Shown here: positions 36,530-46,309 of the stretch, in pieces | Layout of the letters: every line of letters begins with the position of its first letter | Position numbering within the stretch: position 1 is the first letter of the stretch | Assembly: GCA_963807085.1 (NCBI GenBank) | Contig: CAWEBB010000032.1 | Coordinates: 248,001 to 312,000 of the forward strand | Source: JACKII01 sp963807085 | Lineage (GTDB): Bacteria > Pseudomonadota > Alphaproteobacteria > Bin95 | Direction: 5' to 3' | DNA: 64,000 nucleotides | The notes under the pieces: generated by a model | What the model was told of the DNA's origin: nothing | What the model saw: only the letters and a program-made list of their open reading frames with translations | The model's database searches: none | Translations under genes and position numbers: made by a program

Positions 36530-37243
36530 CTAACAGCCCAGCCTGTCCGCCAGTTCGGTGAAGCTCCAGGCCGAGACATCGACGCTTTCGTGCGGTTCGA
36601 TATCCGCCTTCCGGTTCTTGGTGCCGAATTCCAGCGGCCGGGCGACGAACCCCGTTTTCAGGCCCTGCGCCCGCGCCGCCAGCAGGTCATTGGTATGCGC
36701 AGCGACCATCATCACCTGTTCCGGCGCCAGCCCGAGAGCGTCGCAGGCGCGGGTATAGGCTTCCGGCTGGGGCTTGTAGGCATGCACGACCTCAGAGCCC
36801 AGGATCACGTCCCAGGGCAGCCCGCTGTGCTTGGCCATGTTGACCATCAGGGCGATGTTGCCGTTGGACTGGGTGCCGATGATGTATTTGGTCTTCAGCC
36901 GGATCAGGCCGGGCACCGAATCCGGCCAGGGCGGCAGCCGGTGCCAGGCGGTGTTCAGGTGGTCGATCTCGGCCTCGGTAAGCCCGCTTATTCCGAAGTC
37001 CGGCAGGATCTCCAGCAGGTTCTCCCGGTGCAGGATGTCCAGCTTGGTAAAGGGCCGCTCGCCGGATCGAATGCGTTCCATAGAGGGCTGATAGCGGCCG
37101 CGCCAGGCATCGGCGAAGCCTTCCCAGTCCAGGTCATAGCCCTTCTGGTCGCCGAGGAACGCTTTGGCCTCACCTGCGATACCGCGGCGCCAGTCGACGA
37201 CGGTGCCGAACACGTCGTAGATCAGGGCTTTCACGTCTTTCAT
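36530..37243 (-). CDS. Haloacid dehalogenase, type II
   Basis: A 237-residue HAD-superfamily hydrolase of the (S)-2-haloacid dehalogenase group. The catalytic Asp is residue 10 in YDVFGTVVDW. The second motif is TQSNGN, the Lys motif is VHAYKPQPEAY, and the fourth motif is MVAAHTNDLLAA. Type II dehalogenases release halide from 2-haloalkanoic acids, but many such proteins in bacteria have other small-acid substrates. The ATG at 37241-37243 is chosen because the family begins just before the DxFGT motif. The gene is divergent from the PcaB-like gene. Confidence 0.85.
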   Translation of the reverse strand: MKDVKALIYDVFGTVVDWRRGIAGEAKAFLGDQKGYDLDWEGFADAWRGRYQPSMERIRSGERPFTKLDILHRENLLEILPDFGISGLTEAEIDHLNTAWHRLPPWPDSVPGLIRLKTKYIIGTQSNGNIALMVNMAKHSGLPWDVILGSEVVHAYKPQPEAYTRACDALGLAPEQVMMVAAHTNDLLAARAQGLKTGFVARPLEFGTKNRKADIEPHESVDVSAWSFTELADRLGC

Positions 37244-37336
37244 GGCTCTGCCTTTATCGGGAAACGGCTGATAGGATGGCGGCATTCTATCGCCTCCGCA
37301 CCATCTTGTCCGCCCTGAAACCAGGAGCCTTCAGCA

Positions 37337-38683
37337 ATGCCCGTTTCCATGATCGATTCCGCCATCTTCCGTGACCTGTTCGGCACGGAAGCCATGCGCG
37401 CCGTCTTTTCGGATGAGGGCATGCTGACAGCCTATTGCCGGGTCGAGAGTGCGCTGGCGGTTGTCGAGGGACGGCTCGGCCTGATTCCGGCCAATGCGGC
37501 GGCGGCCATTGCCGCGGCGGCCAAACTCGAGAACCTGGATATGGAGATGATCAAAGAGCAGACGGAGATCGTTGGCTATCCGATCCTGCCGCTGGTCCGC
37601 GCCATCGCCAAGGCCTGCCCGGAGCGTACCGGCGAGTACGCCCATTGGGGTGCGACAACGCAGGATATCATGGATTTTGGCCTGGTTCTGCAACTGAAGG
37701 CGGCGTTTGCAATCGTCGAAAGCGAGATGGACCGGCTGGCTGATAGCCTGGCCAAGCTGGCGGTGGAGCATCGGGATACGGTGATGGCCGGGCGCACGCA
37801 CCTGCAGCACGCCCTGCCGGTGACGTTCGGCTATAAGGCGGCCGTGTGGCTCTCTGCGGTGGACCGCCATCGGGAGCGTTTGGCTCAGTTGCGCCCCCGG
37901 GTCGAGGTCGGCCAGTTCGCCGGCGCGGCGGGTACGCTCGCCTCGTTGGGCGAGCATGGCATGGCGGTTTCGGATGCGCTGATGGTGGAACTTGGCCTGG
38001 GGAGGCCCTCCATGCCGTGGCACGTGGCGCGGGACGGCGTGGCGGAGAGCGTGAATTTCCTGGGACTGGTCAGCGGTTCCCTCTCCAAGATCGCGACCGA
38101 CGTCATGCTGATGATGACGACTGAAATCGGGGAAGCGTTCGAGCCCTTCGTACCGGGCCGCGGCGGCTCCTCCACCATGCCGCAAAAGCGCAACCCGATC
38201 TCGTGCGAGTTGATCCTGGGCGCGGGCAAGGTGATCCGCCAGCATGCGGCGGTAGTGATGGACGCCATGGCCGCCGACCACGAACGCGCCACCGGCCCCT
38301 GGCATGCCGAATGGATCGCGGTGCCGGAGGCGTTCGTTCTGAGCGCCGGTACGTTGGCACAGGCCAATTTCATGCTGGCTGGCCTGCAAGTGCAGCCGGA
38401 GCGGATGCGCCGGAATCTGGAGATGACCGGCGGCCTGATCGTCTCCGAAGCCGTGATGATGGGGCTCGCCCCGGCGCTGGGCCGCAATACGGCGCATGAC
38501 GTTGTTTATGATGCCTGCCGCGTGGCGAACGAGCAGGGGCTTTCGCTGCAGGAGGCGTTAAAGCGCTCCGACGAAGTCGCGGGCAAACTCCCGGACGCAG
38601 AACTGGAGCGGCTGTGCGATCCGGTCAACTATCTGGGCCAGGCCCGCGAGATGGTGGATCGGTTCCTGGCGGAACGGAGTTAG
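37337..38683 (+). CDS. Adenylosuccinate lyase/PcaB-like lyase
   Basis: A 448-residue member of the fumarase/aspartase superfamily. It has HWGATTQD at residues 103-110, TMAGRT-like VMAGRTHLQHALP near 149-161 and the signature GSSTMPQKRNP at 277-287, which supplies the catalytic Ser loop. Length and the EIGEAFEPF segment fit 3-carboxy-cis,cis-muconate cycloisomerase (protocatechuate pathway) better than PurB. No other protocatechuate genes are nearby, so the exact substrate is open. CAGGAG lies nine bases before the ATG. Confidence 0.8.
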   Translation: MPVSMIDSAIFRDLFGTEAMRAVFSDEGMLTAYCRVESALAVVEGRLGLIPANAAAAIAAAAKLENLDMEMIKEQTEIVGYPILPLVRAIAKACPERTGEYAHWGATTQDIMDFGLVLQLKAAFAIVESEMDRLADSLAKLAVEHRDTVMAGRTHLQHALPVTFGYKAAVWLSAVDRHRERLAQLRPRVEVGQFAGAAGTLASLGEHGMAVSDALMVELGLGRPSMPWHVARDGVAESVNFLGLVSGSLSKIATDVMLMMTTEIGEAFEPFVPGRGGSSTMPQKRNPISCELILGAGKVIRQHAAVVMDAMAADHERATGPWHAEWIAVPEAFVLSAGTLAQANFMLAGLQVQPERMRRNLEMTGGLIVSEAVMMGLAPALGRNTAHDVVYDACRVANEQGLSLQEALKRSDEVAGKLPDAELERLCDPVNYLGQAREMVDRFLAERS

Positions 38684-38757
38684 GCGGGACTCCCATATGG
38701 ACGCTTGCAGCGGCGAATCTCCGGTCAGCCTCTCCTATGCCTACGCTGCAGATGTTT

Positions 38758-39033
38758 CTAATGTCTGAACCGTTCTTTGCCGGCTTTCTGCACAGAAATC
38801 AGAGTATCTATTACTTCTTCTGCTTCATCCAATTTGGAGGTCCACAGTTGGAAGTGAATATGTGACACGGGAATAGCGTTATCCCGGTCGTCCACGAACC
38901 GTTTTAAGTATCGTCTGAAGGACTTTTGGACCAACACGTACTTTTCGATGATTTCCACCCAATCAAGCTCAGGAAGGTTGCTGTCGGCTGCTGGATCAAG
39001 GCAGGGTGGTGAGCGCCACGTCTTGGGCATCAT
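38758..39033 (-). CDS. Small hypothetical protein
   Basis: A 91-residue protein of no recognised family: a Pro-rich start, then a helical middle (DWVEIIEKYVLVQKSFRRYL) and a charged end. It is taken as real because GAGGGAGAT sits just upstream of its double ATG, a good ribosome-binding site, and because its composition is less GC-rich than chance shadow frames here. The IS1595/IS1380 pair is inserted about 20 bases upstream of its start, so its native promoter was probably cut off. Confidence 0.45.
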   Translation of the reverse strand: MMPKTWRSPPCLDPAADSNLPELDWVEIIEKYVLVQKSFRRYLKRFVDDRDNAIPVSHIHFQLWTSKLDEAEEVIDTLISVQKAGKERFRH

Positions 39034-39054
39034 GTTGATCTCCCTCTATGTTAG

Positions 39055-40698
39055 CCTGCATTTCTCACGAGGATAGGTGCATCGGGGCATAAGATCGGGG
39101 AAAATGTGAGTGTGGACAGACACTTGACCCGACTTCAGGAGCAGCCCCAATGCGGACAGAGTGTAACCGGGAAGCCATGCTATTTGCACGCCTCGATCGT
39201 CGCGACGTGGTCGCCGATTTCGGTGGCGGGGCGATCAGTTCGGATGCCGGAGCGTTGCTGCTGGGGGCGACGGACCGGGCGGTTAATCTGGTCGAGCGCT
39301 TTGCTGCCTGTTTCACCGATGGCGGCGGCTGAGCGGGTGGTCCACGACGTGCGCACGCTGATAGGCCAGCGCGTGTTCGCCATCGCGCTCGGCTATGAGG
39401 ATCTGGTCGATCACGACGACCTGCGCCACGATCCGGTGCTCGGCCCCGTTCTCGGCCGACTGGAAGCGCGCCGGTCCACCTGCGCGCCGCTGGCGGGCAA
39501 GAGCACGCTGAACCGCCTGGAGCAAGCGCCGGTCTGCAACGACCGCGACCGCAAGATCGCCCACGATCCCAAGGCGATTGAGAATGTGTTCGTCGATCTG
39601 TTCCTGGACGCGCACACCAGGCCACCGGCACGCATCACGCTCGACCTGGACGCCACGGACGACCCGATCCACGGGCGCCAGGAGGGGCGCTTCTTTCACG
39701 GTTACTACGATTGCTACTGCTACCTGCCGCTTTATGTGTTCTGTGGCGAGCATTTGCTGGCGGCCAAGCTTCGGCGCGCCAATATCGACGCCAGCGCCGG
39801 TGCAGCCGACGAGATCGCCCGGATTGTCCGGCACATCCGCGAGCGTTGGCCTCGGGTGCGCATCCTGCTTCGCGGCGACAGCGGCTTTGCACGCGAAGAG
39901 CTCATGGCCTGGTGTGAGGCCAACCGGGTCGATTATCTTTTCGGTCTGGCGCGCAATTCCCGTCTGGTGGACCGGATCTACGTTGACCTGGCCTGGGCAG
40001 GGGAAGAGGCTGAGCGCACCGGCAGGCCCGCCCGGCGCTTCGCCGACTTCCGCTGGACCACGCGGGACAGCTGGAGCCGGCGCCGTCGGGTGGTGGCCAA
40101 GGCCGAGTGGATGCCGGGCCGGGGCGAGAACGGCGCCAACCCGCGCTTTGTGGTCACCTCGCTTGCGTCGGGGGACCTGGACGCCCGGACGCTCTACGAG
40201 CGCGTTTACTGCGCCCGCGGCGACATGGAAAACCGGATCAAAGAATGCCAGCTCGACCTGTTTGCCGACCGCACCAGTGCGGCGACCATGGCCGCGAACC
40301 AGTTGCGGCTGTGGTTCGCCTCCATGGCCTATGTGCTGCTGTGTGCGTTACGGCGAACCTGGCGCATACCCGGCTGGCGAAGGCCACCTGCGGCACGCTG
40401 CGTCTGAAACTGCTGAAAATCGGCGCACAGGTGACCGTCACCGTCCGTCGTATCCGTGTGGCGATGGCCTCTGCCTGTCCTTATGCCGACGAGTTCGCGC
40501 TCGCACACACACGGCTCTGCCGCTGAAGCACGCTCCGGCATCGCCTCCACCCGCCCATCAACAACATCGGACCCGACCTGATCCCGACCGCGCCCCAACG
40601 GCGCAACGAACCCGCATGCCCAAGCCGCACGCATCCGTCATCCAAAGGTCAGCCAGCCATCTCCCGATCAGACAGGCAACACTGGTGAGAAATGCGGG
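39055..40698 (+). mobile_element. IS1380-family insertion sequence
   Basis: Bounded by terminal inverted repeats CCTGCATTTCTCAC at 39055-39068 and GTGAGAAATGCGGG at 40685-40698, one mismatch apart. It is flanked by the 4-bp duplication TTAG at 39051-39054 and 40699-40702, the usual duplication size for IS1380. It carries one transposase frame with two shifts. Its right-hand TTAG shares its final G with the first base of the adjoining IS1595 element, so it entered exactly at that element's edge. Confidence 0.88.
39150..40526 (+). pseudogene. IS1380-family transposase, two frameshifts
   Basis: The DDE transposase is recognisable along its whole length: DFGGGAISSDAGALLLG at the N-terminus, then ITLDLDATDDPIHGRQEG with the first catalytic Asp, ILLRGDSGFAREELMAWCE with the second, and DMENRIKECQLDLFADR with the Glu. 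The frame moves near 39325 (after FAACFTDG) and moves back near 40350, before AKATCGTLRLKLLKIGA. The net length is 459 codons, as in intact relatives. Because the termini and target duplication are intact, the shifts may be sequencing errors rather than decay. As written it would not give a full protein. Confidence 0.8.
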
Positions 40699-40701
40699 TT
40701 A

Positions 40702-41917
40702 GAGGCTTCTCCCGTTGGCTCCGGCGGCACAAAATGTGGTGATCTGCGCTTGCGTCGCGAGGTGCGTTCGCTTAATGTTCTCGCATGCCGAGCCGCTGGA
40801 AACATGACCGCCCGCTCTCCCGCGCCCAGTTCGAGGCGCGATTTCCGGATAATGCGGCCTGCGCCGACTATCTGGCGCGTCGCCGGTGGCCGGAGGGCTT
40901 TGTCTGCCCGGGCTGTGGCGTCACGAAGGGATGGCTGCTGAAGACCAAGGCGTTCACCTGGGAGTGCGCGGCCTGCCGGCGGCAGACGTCCGTGACCGCA
41001 GGCACGGTCATGCACGGCAGCCATCTGCCGCTGAAGACCTGGTTCACGGCGATCCATATCGTAACCAGCCACTCCAACGGGATCTCCGCCCTGCAACTGC
41101 AGGCCCAACTGGGCCTGGGCAGCTACAAGAGCGCCTGGCTGCTCCTGACGAAGCTCCGCCGCGCCATGGTCGATCCCGAGCGAAGCCTTCTCGAGGACGT
41201 CGTCGAAGTTGACGAGACCGAGATCGCCTTGCGCCATAAGGACGACCCGCCCGCTGGCGGTCAAGGCCGCAGCTCGCAGGGCAAGATGCTCGTTGCCGGC
41301 GCGGTGGAGCTCTCGCCCGAAGGCAAGCCGCGCCGCATTCGTCTCGCGCCGATCGCCGACTTCTCCGGCGCCACGCTCAAGCCCTTCGTCGTCGCGGTCG
41401 CCGCCGCCGGTGCCCGCGTCGTCACGGACGGATGGTCCGGCTACAATGGCCTGCCCGACCATGTGCACGAGCCGAAAGTCGTCGGCAAGATGGCCGCCCA
41501 CATCATCCTGCGCTGGACCCATCGCGTCTTTTCAAACCTCAAGAGATGGGCGCTCGGGACCTACCATGGCCTCCGTCGCCAGCACTTCAGGCGTTACCTC
41601 GACGAGTTCGTCTTCAGGTGGAACCGTCGCCGCCACACAGCCGTGGCGTTCGATACCCTGCTCGGCCTCGGAGCCCGCCTCGCGCCAGCAACCGCCCGCG
41701 ACTTCGTCGAGCAGCGCGTCTGAGAGTACCAGATCACGGCGCCACACCCCGGAATGCGAGATCGCCGTCGCCTGTCCGCGGTGCATCCAACCGTCTCGAG
41801 CCGCTGCCTACGTCGATCAGAATTGCTCAGAGCCCTGCATGCACCAGGAAGCCATCACCCGCGCCGCCATCCGAAACATCAACATCTCGCAGCGCCGGAA
41901 CGAAAGGGAGAAGCCTC
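40702..41917 (+). mobile_element. IS1595-family insertion sequence, copy 1
   Basis: A 1216-bp element. Its ends begin GAGGCTTCTCCC on both sides in inverted orientation, with partial matching for a further dozen bases. It is the same length as the second copy near 59.2-60.4 kb. A single base difference was noted near 41736, so the copies are near-identical. If the IS1380 element on its left is removed, the original flanks are CTATGTTA (39046-39053) and CTATGGTTA (41918-41926), an 8-bp duplication with one extra G. Confidence 0.88.
40785..41723 (+). CDS. IS1595-family transposase, copy 1
   Basis: A 312-residue transposase. The N-terminal zinc ribbon has CPGC (about residues 41-44) and a partner pair CAAC, followed by a helical DNA-binding segment. 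The DDE-type ISXO2 domain includes VVEVDETEIALRHK, VTDGWSGYNGLPDH and the late WTHRVFSNLKRWALGTYHGLRRQH. The protein is identical to that of copy 2. The remaining 190 bases to the right end have no clear gene. Confidence 0.9.
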   Translation: MPSRWKHDRPLSRAQFEARFPDNAACADYLARRRWPEGFVCPGCGVTKGWLLKTKAFTWECAACRRQTSVTAGTVMHGSHLPLKTWFTAIHIVTSHSNGISALQLQAQLGLGSYKSAWLLLTKLRRAMVDPERSLLEDVVEVDETEIALRHKDDPPAGGQGRSSQGKMLVAGAVELSPEGKPRRIRLAPIADFSGATLKPFVVAVAAAGARVVTDGWSGYNGLPDHVHEPKVVGKMAAHIILRWTHRVFSNLKRWALGTYHGLRRQHFRRYLDEFVFRWNRRRHTAVAFDTLLGLGARLAPATARDFVEQRV

Positions 41918-42353
41918 CTATGGTTAATTCCTGTCAGTCTGGATGGCTGGCTGATCAAGCTCACGAATAAGTTTCAGTAAGACACTGCCTGTATGGCGCT
42001 GTCTCTCACATCGTGAAGCTGACGAATTGCGCGTATCGCTGCTACGGCAACGTGCCCCAACGATCTGCGTAATCGTCGTTCTGTCGTTATCATGAGCCCA
42101 GATCGAACACGCGCCATCGGTTGATCGAAGGTCACAACGGGGGCACGAGTGAAGGTTTTCGATAAGCAAGATGGTGCAGTTTTGCCGTCAGGTGAAGTCG
42201 CCCAATTCGACATCAAAGTCGAGTGCCTGCCTGTCAGATGATGGACATTGCACCATCATATCGAAATGTGTTCGCCGATGTCCCCTTGTGCCGATCTCCG
42301 AGTCTGTCGAAGAGGGCAAATCTTGCCGCCCAGTAGAATTCCGTTTGGAGCAG
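41918..42353. other. Spacer between IS1595 and IS256 elements
   Basis: About 435 bases of moderate GC content. Short open frames occur on the minus strand (for example 41974-42216) but match no family and have no good ribosome-binding site. It is probably a gene remnant left by the insertions. No function is assigned. Confidence 0.35.
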
Positions 42354-43757
42354 TGTCCCGTAGCGTGGTGTAACAGCAGGCGGTAGCGCCGCCGTCCGCC
42401 CGCGCGCCCCTCATAGCGCTGTAGCGGGCGGAAGGCGGCGCGGGCGGCCATTGCCGATCTTCGGTAGAGGTTCTTGTTGGGAAACTCGAAACCGAACCGG
42501 AGATGACAATGACCGACGATAGGATGGCTTTGATTGAGCTTGTTGAAAACAGTGCGGACGCCGATCTGGTGCGCGACCTGCTGGCCTTTGCGGCCGAACG
42601 GCTGATGGAGGCGGAAGTTGAAGGATCGACTGGCGCAGCGAAGGGGGCCCGCTCGCCGCTTCGGACCGCACAGCGCAACGGCTATCGCGAACGGGGATGG
42701 GACACGCGCGCCGGTCGGATCGCTTTGTCGATCCCGAAGCTGCGCAAGGGCTCCTACTTCCCGAGCTTTCTGGAACCGCGCCGGACGGCGGAGAAAGCCC
42801 TCGTTGCCGTCATTCAAGAGGCGTATGTCCACGGCGTTTCAACCCGTGCTGTCGATGATCTGGTCAAGGCCATGGGCGCTGGCGGGGTGTCGAAGAGCCA
42901 GGTTTCACGGCTTTGTACCGAGATCGACGAACGGGTGCAGGCCTTCCTCAACCGCCCGCTTGAAGGCGCGTGGCCCTATCTCTGGCTCGACGCCACCTAC
43001 ATCCGGGTGCGCGAGGGCGGACGGATCATCAGTCGCGCAGTGATAGTGGCCGTCGCAGTCAATGGCGACGGCCGGCGGGAAATTCTCGGCATCGCGGTTG
43101 GCCCATCAGAGGCGGAGACATTCTGGACCGGGTTTCTTCGCTCGCTCGCCGATCGCGGCCTGCGGGGCGTCAAGCTGGTCATCGCCGACGATCACAAGGG
43201 ACTGCGCGCCGCGGCGAGCCGTGTGTTCAACGCCACCCACCAGCGTTGCCGAGTTCATTGGATGCGCAATGCTTTGGCGCATGCGCCTGCCAAGAACAGA
43301 GGCGCCGTCGCCGCCATGCTCAAAACTATCTTTGCCCAGGAGACCAAGGTGGAGGCGGAGAAGCAGTGGCAGGTGGTCGCCGATGCTCTGCGCGAGAAGA
43401 ACGAGGGGCTGGCCCAGATGATGGACGCTTCACGGGAGGACGTGCTCGCTTACATGGACTTTCCGCGCGAGCACTGGGCCCAGATTGCCAGCACCAATCC
43501 ATTGGAACGATTGAATAAGGAGATCAAACGCCGGTCCAATGTTGTCGGCATCTTTCCCAACGACGCGGCCATCATCCGCCTCGTTGGCGCACTGATGCTG
43601 GAGCAAAATGACGAATGGGCCGTCGCCCGACGCTACATGGCGCTGGAAAGCCTGGCCCGGATAATCGATGATCACCTCGTCAGGTTGCCCGCCGTGGCGC
43701 CCTGATCACCCTCGGACCTCGCCGAGGACCGGCACTCTTACACCACGCACTGGGACA
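42354..43757 (+). mobile_element. IS256-family insertion sequence
   Basis: Inverted ends TGTCCC-N3-GCGTGGTGTAA at 42354 and its complement ending at 43757 enclose one transposase gene. The spacing (about 1.4 kb) fits IS256 elements. The eight bases outside each end (TGGAGCAG and TGACCCGT) do not match, so no target duplication is visible. Rearrangement after insertion is possible. Confidence 0.75.
42503..43705 (+). CDS. IS256-family transposase
   Basis: A 400-residue mutator-type transposase, intact. The DDE catalytic core includes YLWLDATYIRVREGGR (first Asp), KLVIADDHKGLRAAASRVF (second Asp, with the family's H-x-G context), the QRCRVHWMRNALAH block, and the terminal Glu in STNPLERLNKEIKRRSNVVGIFPN. 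A second ATG lies two codons in, at 42509. Nothing suggests inactivation, so this is the likeliest active transposase in the insertion island. Confidence 0.92.
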   Translation: MTMTDDRMALIELVENSADADLVRDLLAFAAERLMEAEVEGSTGAAKGARSPLRTAQRNGYRERGWDTRAGRIALSIPKLRKGSYFPSFLEPRRTAEKALVAVIQEAYVHGVSTRAVDDLVKAMGAGGVSKSQVSRLCTEIDERVQAFLNRPLEGAWPYLWLDATYIRVREGGRIISRAVIVAVAVNGDGRREILGIAVGPSEAETFWTGFLRSLADRGLRGVKLVIADDHKGLRAAASRVFNATHQRCRVHWMRNALAHAPAKNRGAVAAMLKTIFAQETKVEAEKQWQVVADALREKNEGLAQMMDASREDVLAYMDFPREHWAQIASTNPLERLNKEIKRRSNVVGIFPNDAAIIRLVGALMLEQNDEWAVARRYMALESLARIIDDHLVRLPAVAP

Positions 43758-44044
43758 TGACCCGTACCGCGGCCCTGCGGATGATAGAGGGAACTTTCCA
43801 CACTCGAGGAAAACCGTTCCAGTTGAGCAACTGATTCAATTTCCTCGCTTATCGGCAACATCATGTCTTCGTCATACATAGAGTAGGACTGCCACATAAT
43901 ATCGCTACATACGGCGGCTAGTCGAATGGACTCCGCAGGGGTGGCGTTTTCGGTGCAGGTTTGATGGGTGTTCAAACACGAACAGATAGTAGAGCTGTCC
44001 GTGAGGGGGCTTGCCTTTAGCAGGAGAGGGAAGTCCGAGTCCAT
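43758..44044 (-). pseudogene. Possible gene fragment truncated by IS256
   Basis: A minus-strand frame opens with ATG at 44044 (MDSDFPLLLKASPLTDSS) and runs about 95 codons before entering the IS256 end, where its final residues become element sequence. It is less GC-rich than the surroundings and has no recognised family or clear ribosome-binding site. If real, its C-terminal part was lost or displaced by the insertion. Confidence 0.3.
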
Positions 44045-44223
44045 GCAACTATTAATTGAGATGATAGACGCATTTTCTCTCTCTTTTCTTTCAACCGTTT
44101 GCCTATAAGCCCTGATTTCGATTTAATACACGTTAAAGTTGCAAAACAAATGTCGGCAACACAGAAATATGCGGTAAGGGCCTTGGCTGGGAGCGGAGGA
44201 GCCGGGATCGGCGATTGCGGCTG

Positions 44224-45256
44224 TCAGCCGCCGGCCAGGACTTCGCCGACCGCGCGCGCCGCCTCCAGCACCTGCTCGTGGCTGACATCCAGGTGCGTCA
44301 CCGCGCGCAGGGTCTCAGGCCCCATGGCGCCGATCTGGATACCGCTGGCGGTCAAGGCCGCCGACACTGCCGCCGCGTCATGGCGGGGCACATCGAAATA
44401 GACGATGTTCGACTGCACGCTGCCCAAGTCGACACGGACGCCGGGCAGGCTGGCCACTGTCTCGGCGAAGGCGAGGGCGTTGGCGTGATCTTCGGCCAGC
44501 CGCTCCACATGATGGTCGAGGGCATACAGTCCCGCAGCGGCGAGGATGCCCGCCTGGCGCATTGCGCCGCCGATCCGCTGTTTCCAGCGCCAGACCTCTT
44601 CGATAAAGGCGGGGGAGCCCGCCAGCACCGCGCCTACCGGGCAACCCAGCCCCTTGGACAGGTCGATCCAGACGGAATCGCAGAGCCGCCCGAATTCCGC
44701 AGGATCGCAGCCGAGCGCCGTGGTGGCGTTCAGCAGCCGGGCTCCGTCCATATGCACGGCGAGGCCCGCTTCGCGCGCAACTGCTGCCACCGCTGCGGCC
44801 TGTTCAAGTGGCCAGACTGTGCCGCCCGCCAGATTTGAGGTTTGCTCCATCACAACGACGCGGGTGCGGGGGAAATAGCGGGAAACGGGGCGGACCGCGT
44901 GGCGCACCTGGTCTGCCGTGAAACGACCCTTGTCGCCGTCCAGCCCCGTGACCAGGGCGCCAGCCAGGGCGCTGGGGCCCCCGCCTTCAAAGTTGGTGAT
45001 ATGGGCGGTCCTGTCCGCCAGGATCTCGTCGCCTGGCCGGCAATGCACCCAGAGCGAAATTTCGTTCGCCATGGTGCCGGACGGCAGAAACACCGCCGCT
45101 TCCTGGCCCAGCATGGCCGCCACGCGCGCGCACAAGCGCATTGACAGAAGGGTCATCGCCGCGCTGCTCGTCGCCGACCTCCGCATTCGCCATCGCCTGC
45201 CGCATCGCCCGCGTTGGCCTGGTCTGCGTGTCGCTGTAGAGATTGATCGAGGTCAT
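44224..45256 (-). CDS. ltaE: Low-specificity L-threonine aldolase (one single-base shift)
   Basis: A PLP enzyme that cleaves L-threonine and allo-threonine to glycine and acetaldehyde. It starts MTSINLYSDTQTRPTRAMR (45256) and reads EVGDEQRGDDPSVNAL. The frame then moves by +1 at the AA pair 45134-45135 (TT on the coding strand), after which ARVAAMLGQEAAVFLPSGTMAN continues. Removing one base gives 343 residues, the normal length. The PLP lysine lies in DSVWIDLSKGLGCPVG, and the His/Asp-binding block HMDGARLLNA is present. The clean match on both sides of the shift favours a base-calling error. Confidence 0.82.
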
Positions 45257-45288
45257 AGATGCGCAGCCTTCATTCGGGGCTATGGAAC

Positions 45289-46038
45289 CTATTGCCGAAG
45301 CTTGGCTGACACCATGTGCACATAGCCGGTGCCGAAACTGGTTTCGATTTCAAGGCGGACCGGCAGCATGGGCATGTCTTCACCGAGCTGCTGGATCCAC
45401 ACTTTGCCCGTAAGGCCTTTCCACTTTGCATCTTTCTGGCGGTATCCGGCCTTCTTGATGAAGCGGAAATCGCACATGAAGGCCTCACGCACCCCGTTCG
45501 GGCCGCTATATTGCAGTTTTTCGCCGTTTTCCAGGACAACGTCGTAACGGCGGCGGCCATCGAAAACCGGTGCCGTGCCATCGCACCCCGCCTGTTCATT
45601 CGCCGCCATCCCCAACGCCAGCACCGCCGAAAGCGGATCAAGCGAGCCGCGCCTTATCTCTGCCGGCACGGGCGAGCGGTTTTCCTTTAAGGGATCGGGC
45701 GATGCGGCGACGACCTCGACGTCATCCGGCGTGAAGGCCAGTTCGATCTCTGTTTTTTTCTTGCCGTCGCGTGAGAGATAATAGTGGGTCTTCGCCACGG
45801 GCTGGTCGGCGATGGTCCCTTCCGACTGGATCGTATGGGTGATGACGGTGAACAAGTTGACAATGCCGTCGGATTTCGCGCGGATATCCATGCTGTAGCG
45901 CTCATCGCCCCAATGCAACGAGCCGGTCGCTTCCCCAATCCGGAGACCGCTATAGTAGCCAACGAACGAGAAATCGTACTGATTGGCGTGGACGGCGCCG
46001 GCAAAAACGGAGATACATACTGCGATGAGCCACTTCAT
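45289..46038 (-). CDS. DUF3108 domain-containing exported protein
   Basis: A 249-residue protein with a signal peptide (MKWLIAVCISVFAGAVHA) and a beta-rich body typical of DUF3108: YDFSFVGYYSGLRIGEATG early, DGRRRYDVVLENGEKL in the middle and a C-terminal VWIQQLGEDMPMLPVRLEIET. Members are periplasmic or lipoprotein-like and adopt a beta-barrel-like fold; their function is not established. The ATG at 46036-46038 has AAGAAGGGA upstream and opens the signal peptide. Confidence 0.82.
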   Translation of the reverse strand: MKWLIAVCISVFAGAVHANQYDFSFVGYYSGLRIGEATGSLHWGDERYSMDIRAKSDGIVNLFTVITHTIQSEGTIADQPVAKTHYYLSRDGKKKTEIELAFTPDDVEVVAASPDPLKENRSPVPAEIRRGSLDPLSAVLALGMAANEQAGCDGTAPVFDGRRRYDVVLENGEKLQYSGPNGVREAFMCDFRFIKKAGYRQKDAKWKGLTGKVWIQQLGEDMPMLPVRLEIETSFGTGYVHMVSAKLRQ

Positions 46039-46126
46039 CGATGTTCCCTTCTTTAAACCCTGCACGGTCGGATCCCCGCGCTTGACGCGCCTTGACCCAT
46101 TCTATATCAACCCGGCTTCCCGAAAA

Positions 46127-46201
46127 GGGCGCATAGCTCAGCGGTAGAGCACCACGTTCACACCGTGGGGGTCAGTGGTTCGATCCCACTTGCGCCCACC
46201 A
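46127..46201 (+). tRNA. tRNA-Val (anticodon CAC)
   Basis: The acceptor stem GGGCGCA (46127-46133) pairs with TGCGCCC (46191-46197), followed by the discriminator A and an encoded CCA end. The anticodon stem CCACG/CGTGG closes the loop TTCACAC, giving anticodon CAC. The D arm (AGCTCAGCGGTAGAGC) and T arm (GGTTCGATCC) are standard. No integrase or duplicated 3' end was seen beside it. Confidence 0.95.
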
Positions 46202-46309
46202 TTTCGCGATGGTGGATATTCGATCCAATCTGCCGGGCGGGGACATAGTAGCTGCATCCATTCCAGCACGCTCCCCAAGCCGAGCGGCCACGACGGCCGG
46301 GAAATTTTC

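Noticed and set aside
46127..46201. tRNA-Val as an integration site
   Set aside because: No integrase nearby and no duplicated tRNA 3' end was found.
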